64,000 nt of DNA. It comes from Desulfosporosinus orientis DSM 765 (GTDB taxonomy: Bacteria; Bacillota; Desulfitobacteriia; Desulfitobacteriales; Desulfitobacteriaceae). A program made the position numbers and the translations under genes. Shown here one piece after another: positions 42,049-51,028 of the stretch. The DNA lies in contig NC_016584.1 of NCBI RefSeq assembly GCF_000235605.1, positions 1,476,001 to 1,540,000 on the forward strand, read 5' to 3'. Positions within the stretch are counted from its first letter, which is position 1; each line of letters opens with the position of its first letter. The notes under the pieces are model-generated. The model ran no database searches and was not told where the DNA came from. It saw only the letters and a list, made by a program, of their open reading frames with translations.

Positions 42049-42197
42049 GCAGTATAGATTTTCTGGTTCTTGCAGTAATAGCTGCAGTCGTTACACTTGC
42101 CATCGTAAAAATTGTCAGGGACAAAAAAAGAGGAGTAAAGTGTGCGGGATGCGGTGAATGCGGCAGTAATTGTTGTCATAAAACCCCCATAAATTAG
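42045..42197 (+). CDS. FeoB-associated Cys-rich membrane protein
   Basis: A 50-residue protein. One hydrophobic helix (LVLAVIAAVVTLAIVKIV, about 7-24) is followed by a basic stretch and a Cys-rich tail CAGCGECGSNCCH. This is the pattern of small proteins encoded after feoB in Firmicutes and Bacteroidetes, which may bind iron or an Fe-S cluster and assist FeoB. It overlaps the feoB stop by 4 bases, proving coupling. A strong terminator lies directly downstream. Confidence 0.88.
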   Translation: MSSIDFLVLAVIAAVVTLAIVKIVRDKKRGVKCAGCGECGSNCCHKTPIN

Positions 42198-42202
42198 CAG
42201 TA

Positions 42203-42239
42203 AACCTTCCCCAATAGATTATTGGGGAAGGTTTTTTTT
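42203..42239 (+). terminator. Terminator of the feo operon
   Basis: aaccttccccaat and attggggaagg(tt) form an 11-13 bp stem with a short loop, followed by seven T. Confidence 0.88.
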
Positions 42240-42429
42240 ACATTCAAGTGAAATTTCATAGATCTATCTTGCTTAATCACTAGATATTATTCTTAGAAAG
42301 TTGGAGGAAAATTGACGAATAATCCAGAATTAGTAAATCGAATACTTATAAGAAATGTCTGAGTAAATGCCTTCAAGATCTTTGGGGAATGCTAAGAGGT
42401 ACGAAAGGACTGGATAGGAGGGATTCTTA

Positions 42430-43965
42430 GTGCATTCATTGTCATTCTTCTGGTTACTGCTGCTGACCTCCATCGTAGCTATGTTAGGAAGGTTTATTAA
42501 GATTCCCTATACAATTGCTTTAGTGCTTACTGGTTTAGTAGTGGGTTATTTTGGTTTATTGCCGGGAGTTTACTTAGAGCCGCATATATTATTTGCAATA
42601 TTTTTACCGCCTTTGTTGTTTGAAGCGGGGATCAACATACACCTGCGTCCCTTGCGTCATCAATGGAAGATCATTGGAGTTTTAGCTGTCTTGGGGACAA
42701 TTATTTCTACGGTTTTTGTTGGTTATGGCATGCATTTATTATTAGGGATGCCCATCTTAGTGGCATTGTTATTTGGAGCTGTGATTTCACCTACGGACCC
42801 GATTTCCGTTTTGGCTCTTTTTAAACGATTAGGGGTTAATGAACGGTTGTCAGTGATTGTTGAGGCAGAAAGCTTATTTAATGACGGTATTGCGGTGGTT
42901 TTATACGGCGTAGTCCAAGGTGTAGTTATAACAAGTACCATTTCTTTGACGAACAGCATCCTTTCATTTTTCATGACTGTTTGCGGCGGAGCAGCAATCG
43001 GTATCCTTGTCGGCTGGATAGCTTCACGGATTACCAGAGAGTTTGACGATCATCTCTTAGAAATTACCCTTACAACGGTTGTAGCCTATGGTTCTTACCT
43101 GGCTGCGGAAGGGGCTCATGTCTCCGGGGTTATCGCTGTAGTTGCGGCAAGTCTGGTGGTGGGTAATTATGGGTTGCCTAAAGGTATGACACCTGCTTCT
43201 CGTTTAGCGGTTTTATCGTTCTGGGAGTACGCAGCCTTTGCAGTAAATTCTGTAGTGTTTTTATTAGTAGGTCTAGAGATAACCCTTATGCCGGTGGTAG
43301 CCAGTATTGGCACAGTTGTCGCTGCTTTTGGAGTTGTCTTGGCAGGACGGCTAATCTCAGTGTATAGTTCATCCGCTGTATTATCGGTTTTTAAGCAACA
43401 TATTCCCAGCAAGTGGCGGTATATATTAGTCTGGGGCGGCTTAAGAGGCGCTTTGTCAATGGCTATGGTATTGGGTATTAGCACTTCAATACCGGAAAGA
43501 AATTATTTAGTTTCACTGATATTTGGGGTTGTCTTGATCTCTTTGGTGGGGCAGGGATTAAGTATTGAAAAGCTGGTAACGAAATTGGGCTTGAGTGGGA
43601 AAAAGAGTAACTTAGCAGATTACCAGCTTTTACTGGGTGAAAATCTATCCCTGCGAAGGGCTGAGGAAGAATTAGAGCGGAATGTGAACCTAGGCGCGAT
43701 TTCCCAATCCACGTTTAATAAAATCACTCAAAGAATAGGGATACGACAGCAGGAAATTGAACGGGAGATCACAAAACTTCATCAAGTGGACGATAGGATT
43801 GCAGCAGATGAAATGAAGAAAGCTGAGCGAATTGTATTGTTGGCCCAAAAAAACGCCTTTCAGAATGCTGCCCGCAATGAGGTTATTGAATGGAATGTTG
43901 CAGCTAATTTGATGAGCAGAGTGGAGGAAGAACGAAGCAGAGACAGCCAGGAAAATCATGGTTGA
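42430..43965 (+). CDS. CPA1-family Na+/H+ antiporter
   Basis: A 511-residue protein with about 12 membrane helices in the first 400 residues. Family motifs are FLPPLLFEAGINIH (about 58-71), GAVISPTDPISVLALF (about 117-132) and the ND cation site EAESLFNDGIAVV (about 145-157). A hydrophilic C-terminal tail of about 110 residues is helical and charged, probably regulatory. It exchanges Na+ or K+ for protons for pH and salt balance. The start is GTG 42430, 7 bases after aggagg. Monocistronic. Confidence 0.92.
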   Translation: MHSLSFFWLLLLTSIVAMLGRFIKIPYTIALVLTGLVVGYFGLLPGVYLEPHILFAIFLPPLLFEAGINIHLRPLRHQWKIIGVLAVLGTIISTVFVGYGMHLLLGMPILVALLFGAVISPTDPISVLALFKRLGVNERLSVIVEAESLFNDGIAVVLYGVVQGVVITSTISLTNSILSFFMTVCGGAAIGILVGWIASRITREFDDHLLEITLTTVVAYGSYLAAEGAHVSGVIAVVAASLVVGNYGLPKGMTPASRLAVLSFWEYAAFAVNSVVFLLVGLEITLMPVVASIGTVVAAFGVVLAGRLISVYSSSAVLSVFKQHIPSKWRYILVWGGLRGALSMAMVLGISTSIPERNYLVSLIFGVVLISLVGQGLSIEKLVTKLGLSGKKSNLADYQLLLGENLSLRRAEEELERNVNLGAISQSTFNKITQRIGIRQQEIEREITKLHQVDDRIAADEMKKAERIVLLAQKNAFQNAARNEVIEWNVAANLMSRVEEERSRDSQENHG

Positions 43966-43978
43966 AGAATAAATAGAA

Positions 43979-45100
43979 TCATTGTTTGCTGAAGGATTCT
44001 TTTACTGCATCGAAATCAAAGTCTTGAATCAGATGGGATATTTCTTTCATCTTCGTACCTGAAGGCACGTTTTCCGGAATGTTGAACTTTTGATAGAATT
44101 CCTGAAGATCTGTGTTGGTTAGTTGAGCAGCTTCTTCAATACTCATATATCCTTTGACTTCATTATAATCGAGGGCCTCTGTTGTCATACCTTGAGATGG
44201 AGTTAAACTATAAAATCCGCCAGCCTGGGAAACGGCTATTGATCCAAAAAACACGACCATAACAAGAGCAATTTGGACCATTGGCTTGACAATATAGTTT
44301 CCTGCCTTGCTATCCAGGGCAGCGGGCTTAGGGCAGGTTAAGACACAGGTCTGACAATTAATGCACTCGGCTGACGTTACCTTTAAACTATGCTGAACAT
44401 CAATATTCATCGGGCAAGACTTACTGCATTTGCCGCAATGGACGCAAGCTTGTTCGTTTCTAACAACTTTAAATGCGCTTAGTTTCCCAAGAATGCCATA
44501 AAATGCTCCCATAGGACAAAGATATTTGCAGAAAAACCTGTCATATAATAGGGATCCAAGAACAGTGATAAGAAGGATCATCATTCCCACTGCGGATTCC
44601 TTCCATACACTCTCCAGTCCTTCTGAAAGATGTCCATAAGCTGACCAGGGATCATATGGAGCCATCCATAATCCCGCCGTTTTCCAGGCGTAAAGAACAG
44701 TTACAATAAGTACGGCGTATTTTACATATCTTAAGGGATTATCAACAATTCTAGGCATTATTAATGTACGTTTAAAGATCTTCTTCCTAAACTTAGCAAA
44801 GAACTCCTGAATAGCTCCAAAAGGACAAATTAATCCGCAAAAGCTTCGTCGAAAGAGAACTGTTAGGATGAGCGTGATAATAAACAGGGTCATTGTCCCA
44901 GTAAAAATTTTACTGATAAAATTACCTGTCGTAAAAACCTGGTAAAGACTTTCCAGTCCTCCGAAGGGGCAAAGAGCGTGGATTGAAGGAGCTTTTCCTC
45001 CTCCTAAAACTTGATGAAGATAAGCAGCATAGGTTATCCATACTAAAAATATTGCTAAGAGACTCCATCGTACATATTTAACCATTTCATTTTTTCTCAT
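43979..45100 (-). CDS. NapH/NosR-like 4Fe-4S membrane protein
   Basis: About 373 residues. Several membrane helices are combined with cysteine motifs CPFGGLESLY, CGLICPFGAIQEFF and CKYLCPMGAFYG in loops. Two classic ferredoxin clusters, CVHCGKCSKSCPMNI and CINCQTCVLTCPKP, lie on the cytoplasmic side. The C-terminal 70 residues form a small extra domain after the last helix (SIEEAAQLTNTDLQEFYQKF). It is likely a quinol- or ferredoxin-linked electron-transfer protein; the partner is unknown. The ATG ending at 45100 is chosen because gaggag lies upstream; the frame extends further without homology. Confidence 0.85.
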   Translation of the reverse strand: MRKNEMVKYVRWSLLAIFLVWITYAAYLHQVLGGGKAPSIHALCPFGGLESLYQVFTTGNFISKIFTGTMTLFIITLILTVLFRRSFCGLICPFGAIQEFFAKFRKKIFKRTLIMPRIVDNPLRYVKYAVLIVTVLYAWKTAGLWMAPYDPWSAYGHLSEGLESVWKESAVGMMILLITVLGSLLYDRFFCKYLCPMGAFYGILGKLSAFKVVRNEQACVHCGKCSKSCPMNIDVQHSLKVTSAECINCQTCVLTCPKPAALDSKAGNYIVKPMVQIALVMVVFFGSIAVSQAGGFYSLTPSQGMTTEALDYNEVKGYMSIEEAAQLTNTDLQEFYQKFNIPENVPSGTKMKEISHLIQDFDFDAVKESFSKQ

Positions 45101-45195
45101 GTTCAGCACTCCTCTCAATAGCTCATTCCTAATTAAACCCAGAATACTATGAGAGTATGGCAAAAATGTGGCAAAAAGGGTTTTTAAGCTATGAG

Positions 45196-45240
45196 AAAAC
45201 ACCTTGATTTCGCTTATGAAAAGCTGAATCAAGGTGTTTT
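45196..45240. terminator. Bidirectional hairpin next to the 4Fe-4S gene
   Basis: aaaacaccttgatt (45196-45209) and aatcaaggtgtttt (45227-45240) form a perfect 14-bp stem. T-runs follow on both strands. It best serves the ferritin gene on the minus strand. Confidence 0.7.
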
Positions 45241-45253
45241 TTAGACCCGTAAG

Positions 45254-45417
45254 CCAGGGCAGCTTCGTTCACAGGAGTGAATCCATTGCATGAACCGGCA
45301 AGTAGGCGAGCCTCGGAATGCTGGTTGACACACGAAGACACTGTCTCCCACGGATTACCCCTTCTTGCAGACACTGTCTTCCCACGAATTAGCTTTCTTG
45401 CAGGATGTGGGCGAAGC
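45254..45417. repeat. Interspersed repeat region B with internal direct repeat
   Basis: 45254-45291 is the inverse copy of the element at 28885-28922. 45301-45323 (core gcctcggaatgctg) recurs at 61204-61227. Two imperfect direct copies of about 33 bases follow, each starting gacactgtct and ending ttcttgca (45337 and 45371 onward). The block runs to the end of the ferritin gene. It appears to be a mosaic of genome-wide repeats and not a coding sequence. Confidence 0.65.
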
Positions 45418-45930
45418 TTACACCGGAATGACGGCAGGGACATACATTCGCTGAGCCAGTTCGTTATCAATCATAAACAATCCTGCTCCGTCACCTTTAA
45501 TTAATTTAAGCTTATTAAGTATGCGAGAGACATTTTCTTCTTCTTCCGCCTGTTCTGAAATAAACCACTGCAGGAAGATCTCTGTAGTATGATCCTTGAC
45601 TTCTTTGGCAATATCCATGAGAGTATAAATAGAATGTGTCACTGACTGCTCATGTTTTAACGTCAGGTCAAAAACCTCTAATGGGCCGGAAAATTCACTT
45701 TGAGGTTTTTGAATCTCCGCAAAGACAATCTTACCTCCAATTTTATTTATATAATTAAAAAAACCTAAAGCATGGTCTCTTTCCTCCTGAACCTGAACTT
45801 TGAAGAAATTGGCAAACCCATCTAAATTTATGGATAAAAAATAGGCTTGCATGGCTAGATATAAATAAGCAGAATAAAACTCCTTGTTAACCTGTTCATT
45901 GAGTGCCTGAATCATTTTGTCATTTTGCAT
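45418..45930 (-). CDS. ftnA: Ferritin
   Basis: A 170-residue non-haem ferritin. The four-helix bundle has ferroxidase ligands in LNEQVNKEFYSAYLYL (Glu17), QVQEERDHALGFFNYI (Glu and His about 50-53), LKHEQSVTHSI (Glu about 94) and WFISEQAEEEE (Gln about 127). It stores iron as ferric mineral and protects from Fenton chemistry. The last residues, MYVPAVIPV, end where the repeat block begins, so the extreme C-terminus may have been altered by repeat insertion; this is only a suspicion. Confidence 0.94.
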   Translation of the reverse strand: MQNDKMIQALNEQVNKEFYSAYLYLAMQAYFLSINLDGFANFFKVQVQEERDHALGFFNYINKIGGKIVFAEIQKPQSEFSGPLEVFDLTLKHEQSVTHSIYTLMDIAKEVKDHTTEIFLQWFISEQAEEEENVSRILNKLKLIKGDGAGLFMIDNELAQRMYVPAVIPV

Positions 45931-46021
45931 TTTATTACCACCTTTCTAATTTATGGATTTCCTAAGCAACAGGATGCCCTGAAGCAAGCTAATCTATTGC
46001 AACTGAATAAAAATATACACT

Positions 46022-46050
46022 TAAGCACGCCGGACAGTATGGCGTGCTTA
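46022..46050. repeat. Hairpin between ferritin and ABC operon
   Basis: taagcacgcc and ggcgtgctta are perfect 10-bp arms with a 9-base loop. No T-run follows. It lies between divergent genes and could be a 5' leader stem or an operator. Confidence 0.5.
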
Positions 46051-46155
46051 CCCATTTATCAGCAAACTGGGTAAAACATAAAGGATGGATACAAACTGAA
46101 TGTATTGAAAAAAATAAGGTATTAAAAAAATAGAGTATCGAAAGGATATGGATAA

Positions 46156-47040
46156 ATGAATGTCATCGAAATAAATAATCTAACCAAATATTATGGCAAG
46201 GAACGAGGAATTATTGACATTTCTTTTGATGTTGAAGAAAAAGAGATTTTTGGATTCATTGGCCCGAATGGAGCAGGGAAGTCAACGACTCTGCGTACTA
46301 TTTTAGGCCTAATTTATCCCACCAGCGGAAGCGCCAAGATTTTTGGAATGGATTGCATTAAATATGGACCAGAAATAAAAAAGGAGATCGGCTATTTGCC
46401 TTCGGAAGTTTTCTACTATGACAAAATGAAGGTGATTGATCTCTTGAATTATTCAGCCAGTTTCTATAAGAAAGACTGCAGAAAACGAATTAAAGAGTTG
46501 GCGGAAGTCATGGACTTAAATCTAAATAAGAAGATTGATGATTTGTCCTTTGGCAACAAGAAGAAAGTTGGGATTGTACAAGGTTTATTACACGAACCTA
46601 AGCTGATAATCCTTGATGAGCCCACTAGCGGCTTGGATCCCCTTATGCAGCAAAAATTCTTTGAGTTGTTACAAGATGAAAATAAAAAAGGTGCTACCAT
46701 TCTATTTTCATCGCATATTTTAGGTGAGGTCCAGAGAATGTGTGATCGTGTTGCTATTATTAAAGAGGGCAGAATTATTCAACTGGATAAAATCAGCGCC
46801 CTACAAGAGAACAATTATAAAAAAATCAAAGTTCAAACAATGGGGAACTTAGATAAGAATTATTTTAACATTGATGGCGTGAGTAATATTGACCTGAAAG
46901 ACAACCTGATAAGCTTCATATTTAAAGGGAATATAAATTCCATTATGAAGAAAATAGCGGACATCGAAATCGCTAATGTTTGGATTGAGGAACCTGACTT
47001 AGAAGAAATTTTTTTACATTTCTATGAAAAGGGAGCATAA
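46156..47040 (+). CDS. ABC transporter ATPase (ABC-2 system)
   Basis: A 294-residue nucleotide-binding protein with all standard motifs: Walker A GPNGAGKST (about 36-44), signature LSFGNKKKVGI (about 130), Walker B LIILDEPTSGLDP (about 150-162) and switch His in FSSHILGEV. A C-terminal extension of about 75 residues is typical of DrrA/NatA/BcrA-type exporters. It is followed at 5 bases by two paralogous permeases. The substrate is unknown; antibiotic, peptide or Na+ export are possibilities. Confidence 0.92.
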   Translation: MNVIEINNLTKYYGKERGIIDISFDVEEKEIFGFIGPNGAGKSTTLRTILGLIYPTSGSAKIFGMDCIKYGPEIKKEIGYLPSEVFYYDKMKVIDLLNYSASFYKKDCRKRIKELAEVMDLNLNKKIDDLSFGNKKKVGIVQGLLHEPKLIILDEPTSGLDPLMQQKFFELLQDENKKGATILFSSHILGEVQRMCDRVAIIKEGRIIQLDKISALQENNYKKIKVQTMGNLDKNYFNIDGVSNIDLKDNLISFIFKGNINSIMKKIADIEIANVWIEEPDLEEIFLHFYEKGA

Positions 47041-47045
47041 GAACT

Positions 47046-47840
47046 ATGAATATGTTTCGCCATGAACTGAAGGCTTATCGAAGATTTACATTGACTTGGT
47101 CCTTAGCCTTAGTTGGCTTAGTTATTCTTTTCCTCTCAATGTTTCCCTCAATTTCCCGGGAAGCAGAGGAGTTTAAAAAGCTCTTAGAGGGCTTTCCCGA
47201 GGGAATACGAGTGGCTTTGGGTTTGTCGGTAGAGAATATTGCTTCAATACTGGGGTTTTACTCCTATAGTTTTCTGTATATTTCACTTTGCGGGGCAATT
47301 CAAGGAATGATTTTAGGAATGTCCATTTTATCAAAAGAGGTTCGTGAAAAAACCGCAGATTTTTTGTTAACTAAGCCTGTTACCCGTTCGCAAATTGTGA
47401 CGGCTAAGCTCTTGGCTGCTTTTGTCTCTCTGGTGATTACCAATCTGATTTATTTAGGAGCCGCAATGTTAATGACCTCGCTGGTAACTGAAGAATATGA
47501 TACCCGACTATTTGTGCTGCTTTCCTTAACTTTATTTTTCCTGCAGCTGCTTTTCCTTGCTTTAGGGATTATTCTTTCTGTTGTTTTTCCAAGGCTCAAA
47601 ACAGTTCTGCCGATTTCCTTAGGGACGGTAATGGCTTTTTTTATTATTGGTGCTTTAGCTTCAACAACCGGGGATAAGGCGCTGAGGTATTTAACTCCCT
47701 TTAAATATTTTGACCTTACGTATATTATTCAGAATGCCCGTTACGAATCATCATTTCTGATTGCAGGCTTGATAATTATTGTCATAGCAATCAGTGCCAG
47801 CTATTTTATCTACGCCAAGAGAGATATTCATGCCGTCTGA
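47046..47840 (+). CDS. ABC-2 permease, first
   Basis: A 264-residue protein with six membrane helices. It starts with a short cytoplasmic FRHELKAYRRF and has the conserved cytoplasmic segment EKTADFLLTKPVTRSQIVTA (about 102-121), also present in the next gene. It ends with the lysine/aspartate tail YAKRDIHAV. It probably forms a heterodimer with its paralogue. Confidence 0.9.
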   Translation: MNMFRHELKAYRRFTLTWSLALVGLVILFLSMFPSISREAEEFKKLLEGFPEGIRVALGLSVENIASILGFYSYSFLYISLCGAIQGMILGMSILSKEVREKTADFLLTKPVTRSQIVTAKLLAAFVSLVITNLIYLGAAMLMTSLVTEEYDTRLFVLLSLTLFFLQLLFLALGIILSVVFPRLKTVLPISLGTVMAFFIIGALASTTGDKALRYLTPFKYFDLTYIIQNARYESSFLIAGLIIIVIAISASYFIYAKRDIHAV

Positions 47841-47863
47841 TACTTTATGGGGAGGTAAAGCAG

Positions 47864-48658
47864 ATGAATGTGTTTATAAGAGAAATGAAAGCGAATAGAA
47901 AAGCTCTTATAATATGGTGTATTGGAGTGGTATTGCTTATTGCCAGCAGCATGGGCAAATTTGCAGGTTTATCAGCCTCAGGACAATCCATCAATGATTT
48001 AATGGCTCAAATGCCCCAATCCATGAAAGCGATCATGGGTGGAGATTTTGACCTGACGACGGCTATGGGTTACTATGAAGCAATTTATATTTACTTAGCG
48101 CTGATGGCTGCGATTCATGCTTCTATGTTGGGAGCAACGATAATTGCCAAGGAAGAACGTGATAAGACTGCAGAGTTTTTATTAGTTAAGCCAATTTCCC
48201 GGAATAAGGTCATAACAGCAAAGCTATCGGCATCCTTCCTTAATGTGTTAATCTTCAACATTATAACCCTAGTAACTTCAATTCTATTGGTTAAAAAATA
48301 CAGTGATCAGACAGGGGTGATAGGGGATTTAACAAAACTAATGCTGGGGATGCTTTGTTTACAAATCCTGTTTTTATCCATCGGTACAGTTCTGGCTGCC
48401 TTTAGTAAGCATCCAAAGGGTGCTCCGACTCGGGCGACCGGGATCATCCTGCTGACCTTTATGTTGTCAATTGCCATTGATCTGAATAACAATATAGCAA
48501 AGCTTAAATATCTTACCCCATTTAAATATTTTGAGGCGAAAAGTCTGATCTCGGTTCAAGGTTTTAATACGGTCTATGTGGTATTGGCCTTAGTGATTCT
48601 TATTATCCTATTTTTGTTAACCTATGTTTTCTATAACAAAAGAGATATGAAAGTTTAG
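47864..48658 (+). CDS. ABC-2 permease, second
   Basis: 264 residues, the same length as the preceding permease and clearly homologous: FIREMKANRKALIIW at the start, DKTAEFLLVKPISRNKVITA in the middle, LTPFKYFEAK and a YNKRDMKV tail. The pair arose by tandem duplication. It lies 23 bases downstream with gggaggt as binding site. Three-gene operon with the ATPase; a hairpin follows at 48700. Confidence 0.9.
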   Translation: MNVFIREMKANRKALIIWCIGVVLLIASSMGKFAGLSASGQSINDLMAQMPQSMKAIMGGDFDLTTAMGYYEAIYIYLALMAAIHASMLGATIIAKEERDKTAEFLLVKPISRNKVITAKLSASFLNVLIFNIITLVTSILLVKKYSDQTGVIGDLTKLMLGMLCLQILFLSIGTVLAAFSKHPKGAPTRATGIILLTFMLSIAIDLNNNIAKLKYLTPFKYFEAKSLISVQGFNTVYVVLALVILIILFLLTYVFYNKRDMKV

Positions 48659-48699
48659 GATACGCTTCAAAAGTTTGAAAATCTAGTCTGATATTTAAC

Positions 48700-48726
48700 C
48701 CTCGTGTCTCGACACGAGGATTTATT
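48700..48726 (+). terminator. Terminator of the ABC-2 operon
   Basis: cctcgtgtc and gacacgagg form a perfect stem with a minimal loop, followed by atttatttt. Confidence 0.65.
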
Positions 48727-48873
48727 TTGCTCAATTTGTAAGTTGTTTAATATGTAACTTTTTTGTAAGCATTCTTAAGCATTTTGTAAAACAATAATTT
48801 ATGAAACTTGATATCGTAAAAGAAAGAATCGTAGGGATTAAAGAAAGAGTTTTGGGGTGGAGAGTGGATTAAC

Positions 48874-50943
48874 GTGAGCTGTACCAATCTAGGATATCAA
48901 ACTGAAAGACAAGAAAAGAATCAAGAAAGATCCCGTTTCGAAATCCTTCAGACTACAGAAGGAAGCGGGAATAGACGGCCAGGAGGCAGCAGCCGCAGCC
49001 GCTACATGCCAGGATTGGATGGGCTCAGGGCCTTGGCTGTGTTTGCGGTAATTGCTTACCACCTCAACTCTGCTTGGGCCCCGGGAGGGCTGTTAGGTGT
49101 ATGTTTATTCTTTGTACTATCCGGTTATCTCATCACAGATCTTCTGGTGGTAGAATGGAGTAATACGGGAAGAATCGATCTGAAAAATTTCTGGCTGCGC
49201 CGAGCCCGGAGGCTATTGCCTGCCTTATTTGTCATGCTGTTAGGTGTTATAGCTTGGACTGGGCTATTTAGTCCAGGTCAGCTAAAATCCCTGGGGGAGG
49301 ATGTATTGGCGGCGCTCCTTTATGTCAGCAATTGGTGGCTTGTGTTCCACAAGGTATCGTATTTTGCCAGTTTCGGCCCGCCTTCGCCACTGGGCCATTT
49401 GTGGTCCTTGGCTGTAGAAGAACAGTTCTACCTGTTTTGGCCCTTATTGTTGTGGCTGGGCTTACGATATCTTCCGCGTCGCGGATACCTGCTTGGAATG
49501 ACGATCCTTGGGGTTTTAGCCTCGGCAGCAGCCATGACATTGATTTACCAGCCTGGCACCGATCCCAGCCGGGTTTATTATGGTACGGATACACGAGCCT
49601 TTGCCCTGCTGATAGGGGCTGCCTTGGCTCTGGTATGGCCCAGCCGCAGGTTGTCTAAGGAACTTTCTCGTGGTTCTCGTTTAGCCCTGGATGTAATGGG
49701 GGGAGCAGGACTGTTTGCAGTGCTCCTGATGTTTTGGCAAACTAATGAATATGATGCCTTTCTTTATCCCAGAGGTTTGCTGCTCTTTTCTTTGGCATCT
49801 GCTGTTCTTGTGGCAGTACTGGCCCATCCTGCCAGCCGCTTAGGAAAGGTTTTCGGCAAGCAGCCTTGGCGGGGACTGGGTATGTGTTCTTATGGAATTT
49901 ATCTGTGGCATTATCCGATTATTGTGTGGACAAGTCCTGCCATCAATACCAATGGGACGGATATTCTCCTCGCCTTGAGCCAGGTGCTGGCAAGTATTTT
50001 CCTGGCTGTGCTGTCCTGGCTCTTTATCGAAGAGCCTATCCGGCGGGGTGTATGGAAAAGGTCCCGGAGAGGTCGGGAGAACTCCAAAGGACAGGGGGTT
50101 CTCGTCTCTGTCAGCGGCCGAGTCACTTTAGTCAGTGCTTTATTGGTCCTTGGCATTGCCTGTCTGGTTATCCTTGGCGGTTTTTTCTTAGCCAACCAAA
50201 AACAGAATAAGTCTCCGGCCTCCGATCCTAATACTTCCTCATTAACGGAAATCCAGCCAGGGCAGGCAGGGTCGGGATCTGCCGTTGAGCCTGAATTTCC
50301 GGTCTCAGCCTCTGGCTCAGACTCAGAAGCCTCAGAAGACCCGGAAGATGAAGGTGTGGGCAGTGGAAATATGGGAGAGGAAACGCCGTTGGTTCAGGAT
50401 AAGCCTGCCAATACAACATCGGCGTCATCGGAATCTGAGAGTAACAATACTGAACACACTGCGGGTCTGGACAAAGGTGCCGGAATTTCAGTCATTGGCG
50501 ATTCTGTTATGGTGGATGCGAAACCAGTTTTGCAAGAGCTTTTGCCCGGTATTGTTATTGATGGAAAAATTGGACGTCAATTATATCAGGCACCGGAGAT
50601 CGTGGCTCAGCTGAAAGCCAATGGAGATTTAGGCAGTCGAGTGATTATTGAATTAGGCACCAATGGCCCTTTCACGGAAAAGCAGCTAAAAGATTTGTTG
50701 GCTTCCCTGGGAAATGTGGAGCAGATTTACCTGGTCAATACTCGCGTCCCCCGCTCCTGGGAAGGTGTGGTTAATCAGACCTTGGCTCAGGTGGCAGCAG
50801 ATTATCCTAAGACCACACTGGTGGATTGGTATTCAGCCAGCAGCGGTCACAATGAGTATTTTTATGCTGATGGTGTTCATCTTAATTCCGCAGGAAGTCA
50901 GGCCTACGGAGCCCTGATTGCCAAGGCGCTGGAATCTCATTAA
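48874..50943 (+). CDS. OatA-like membrane acyltransferase with SGNH domain
   Basis: A 689-residue two-domain enzyme. After a hydrophilic N-terminus of about 44 residues, an acyltransferase-3 membrane domain (about 45-400) begins YMPGLDGLRALAVFAVIAYH, where the final His is catalytic. It also has LWSLAVEEQFYLFWPL. A further helix (about 420-440), an acidic Ser/Pro-rich linker (about 445-530) and an extracellular SGNH domain (about 535-689) follow. The SGNH domain carries VIGDSVMVDA, ELGTNG and YADGVHLN. This is the architecture of peptidoglycan O-acetyltransferases. The start is GTG 48874; its binding site is mediocre. Monocistronic. Confidence 0.9.
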   Translation: MSCTNLGYQTERQEKNQERSRFEILQTTEGSGNRRPGGSSRSRYMPGLDGLRALAVFAVIAYHLNSAWAPGGLLGVCLFFVLSGYLITDLLVVEWSNTGRIDLKNFWLRRARRLLPALFVMLLGVIAWTGLFSPGQLKSLGEDVLAALLYVSNWWLVFHKVSYFASFGPPSPLGHLWSLAVEEQFYLFWPLLLWLGLRYLPRRGYLLGMTILGVLASAAAMTLIYQPGTDPSRVYYGTDTRAFALLIGAALALVWPSRRLSKELSRGSRLALDVMGGAGLFAVLLMFWQTNEYDAFLYPRGLLLFSLASAVLVAVLAHPASRLGKVFGKQPWRGLGMCSYGIYLWHYPIIVWTSPAINTNGTDILLALSQVLASIFLAVLSWLFIEEPIRRGVWKRSRRGRENSKGQGVLVSVSGRVTLVSALLVLGIACLVILGGFFLANQKQNKSPASDPNTSSLTEIQPGQAGSGSAVEPEFPVSASGSDSEASEDPEDEGVGSGNMGEETPLVQDKPANTTSASSESESNNTEHTAGLDKGAGISVIGDSVMVDAKPVLQELLPGIVIDGKIGRQLYQAPEIVAQLKANGDLGSRVIIELGTNGPFTEKQLKDLLASLGNVEQIYLVNTRVPRSWEGVVNQTLAQVAADYPKTTLVDWYSASSGHNEYFYADGVHLNSAGSQAYGALIAKALESH

Positions 50944-50968
50944 GAGGGTTAGCTGGAGTCAAAAATCA

Positions 50969-51015
50969 AAAATACGCTTTGAATTGCCATAAGGACAGTT
51001 CAAAGCGTATTTTTT
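50969..51015. terminator. Bidirectional terminator between oatA-like gene and ilvE
   Basis: aatacgctttgaa and ttcaaagcgtatt are perfect 13-bp arms with a 15-base loop, with A-run and T-run on the two sides. It serves both convergent genes. Confidence 0.85.
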
Positions 51016-51028
51016 CCAGTCAGTTTAA

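Noticed and set aside
49332-50614. Plus-strand frames of 108-114 residues inside the acyltransferase gene
   Set aside because: They are out-of-frame shadows of a complete, motif-bearing 689-residue protein.
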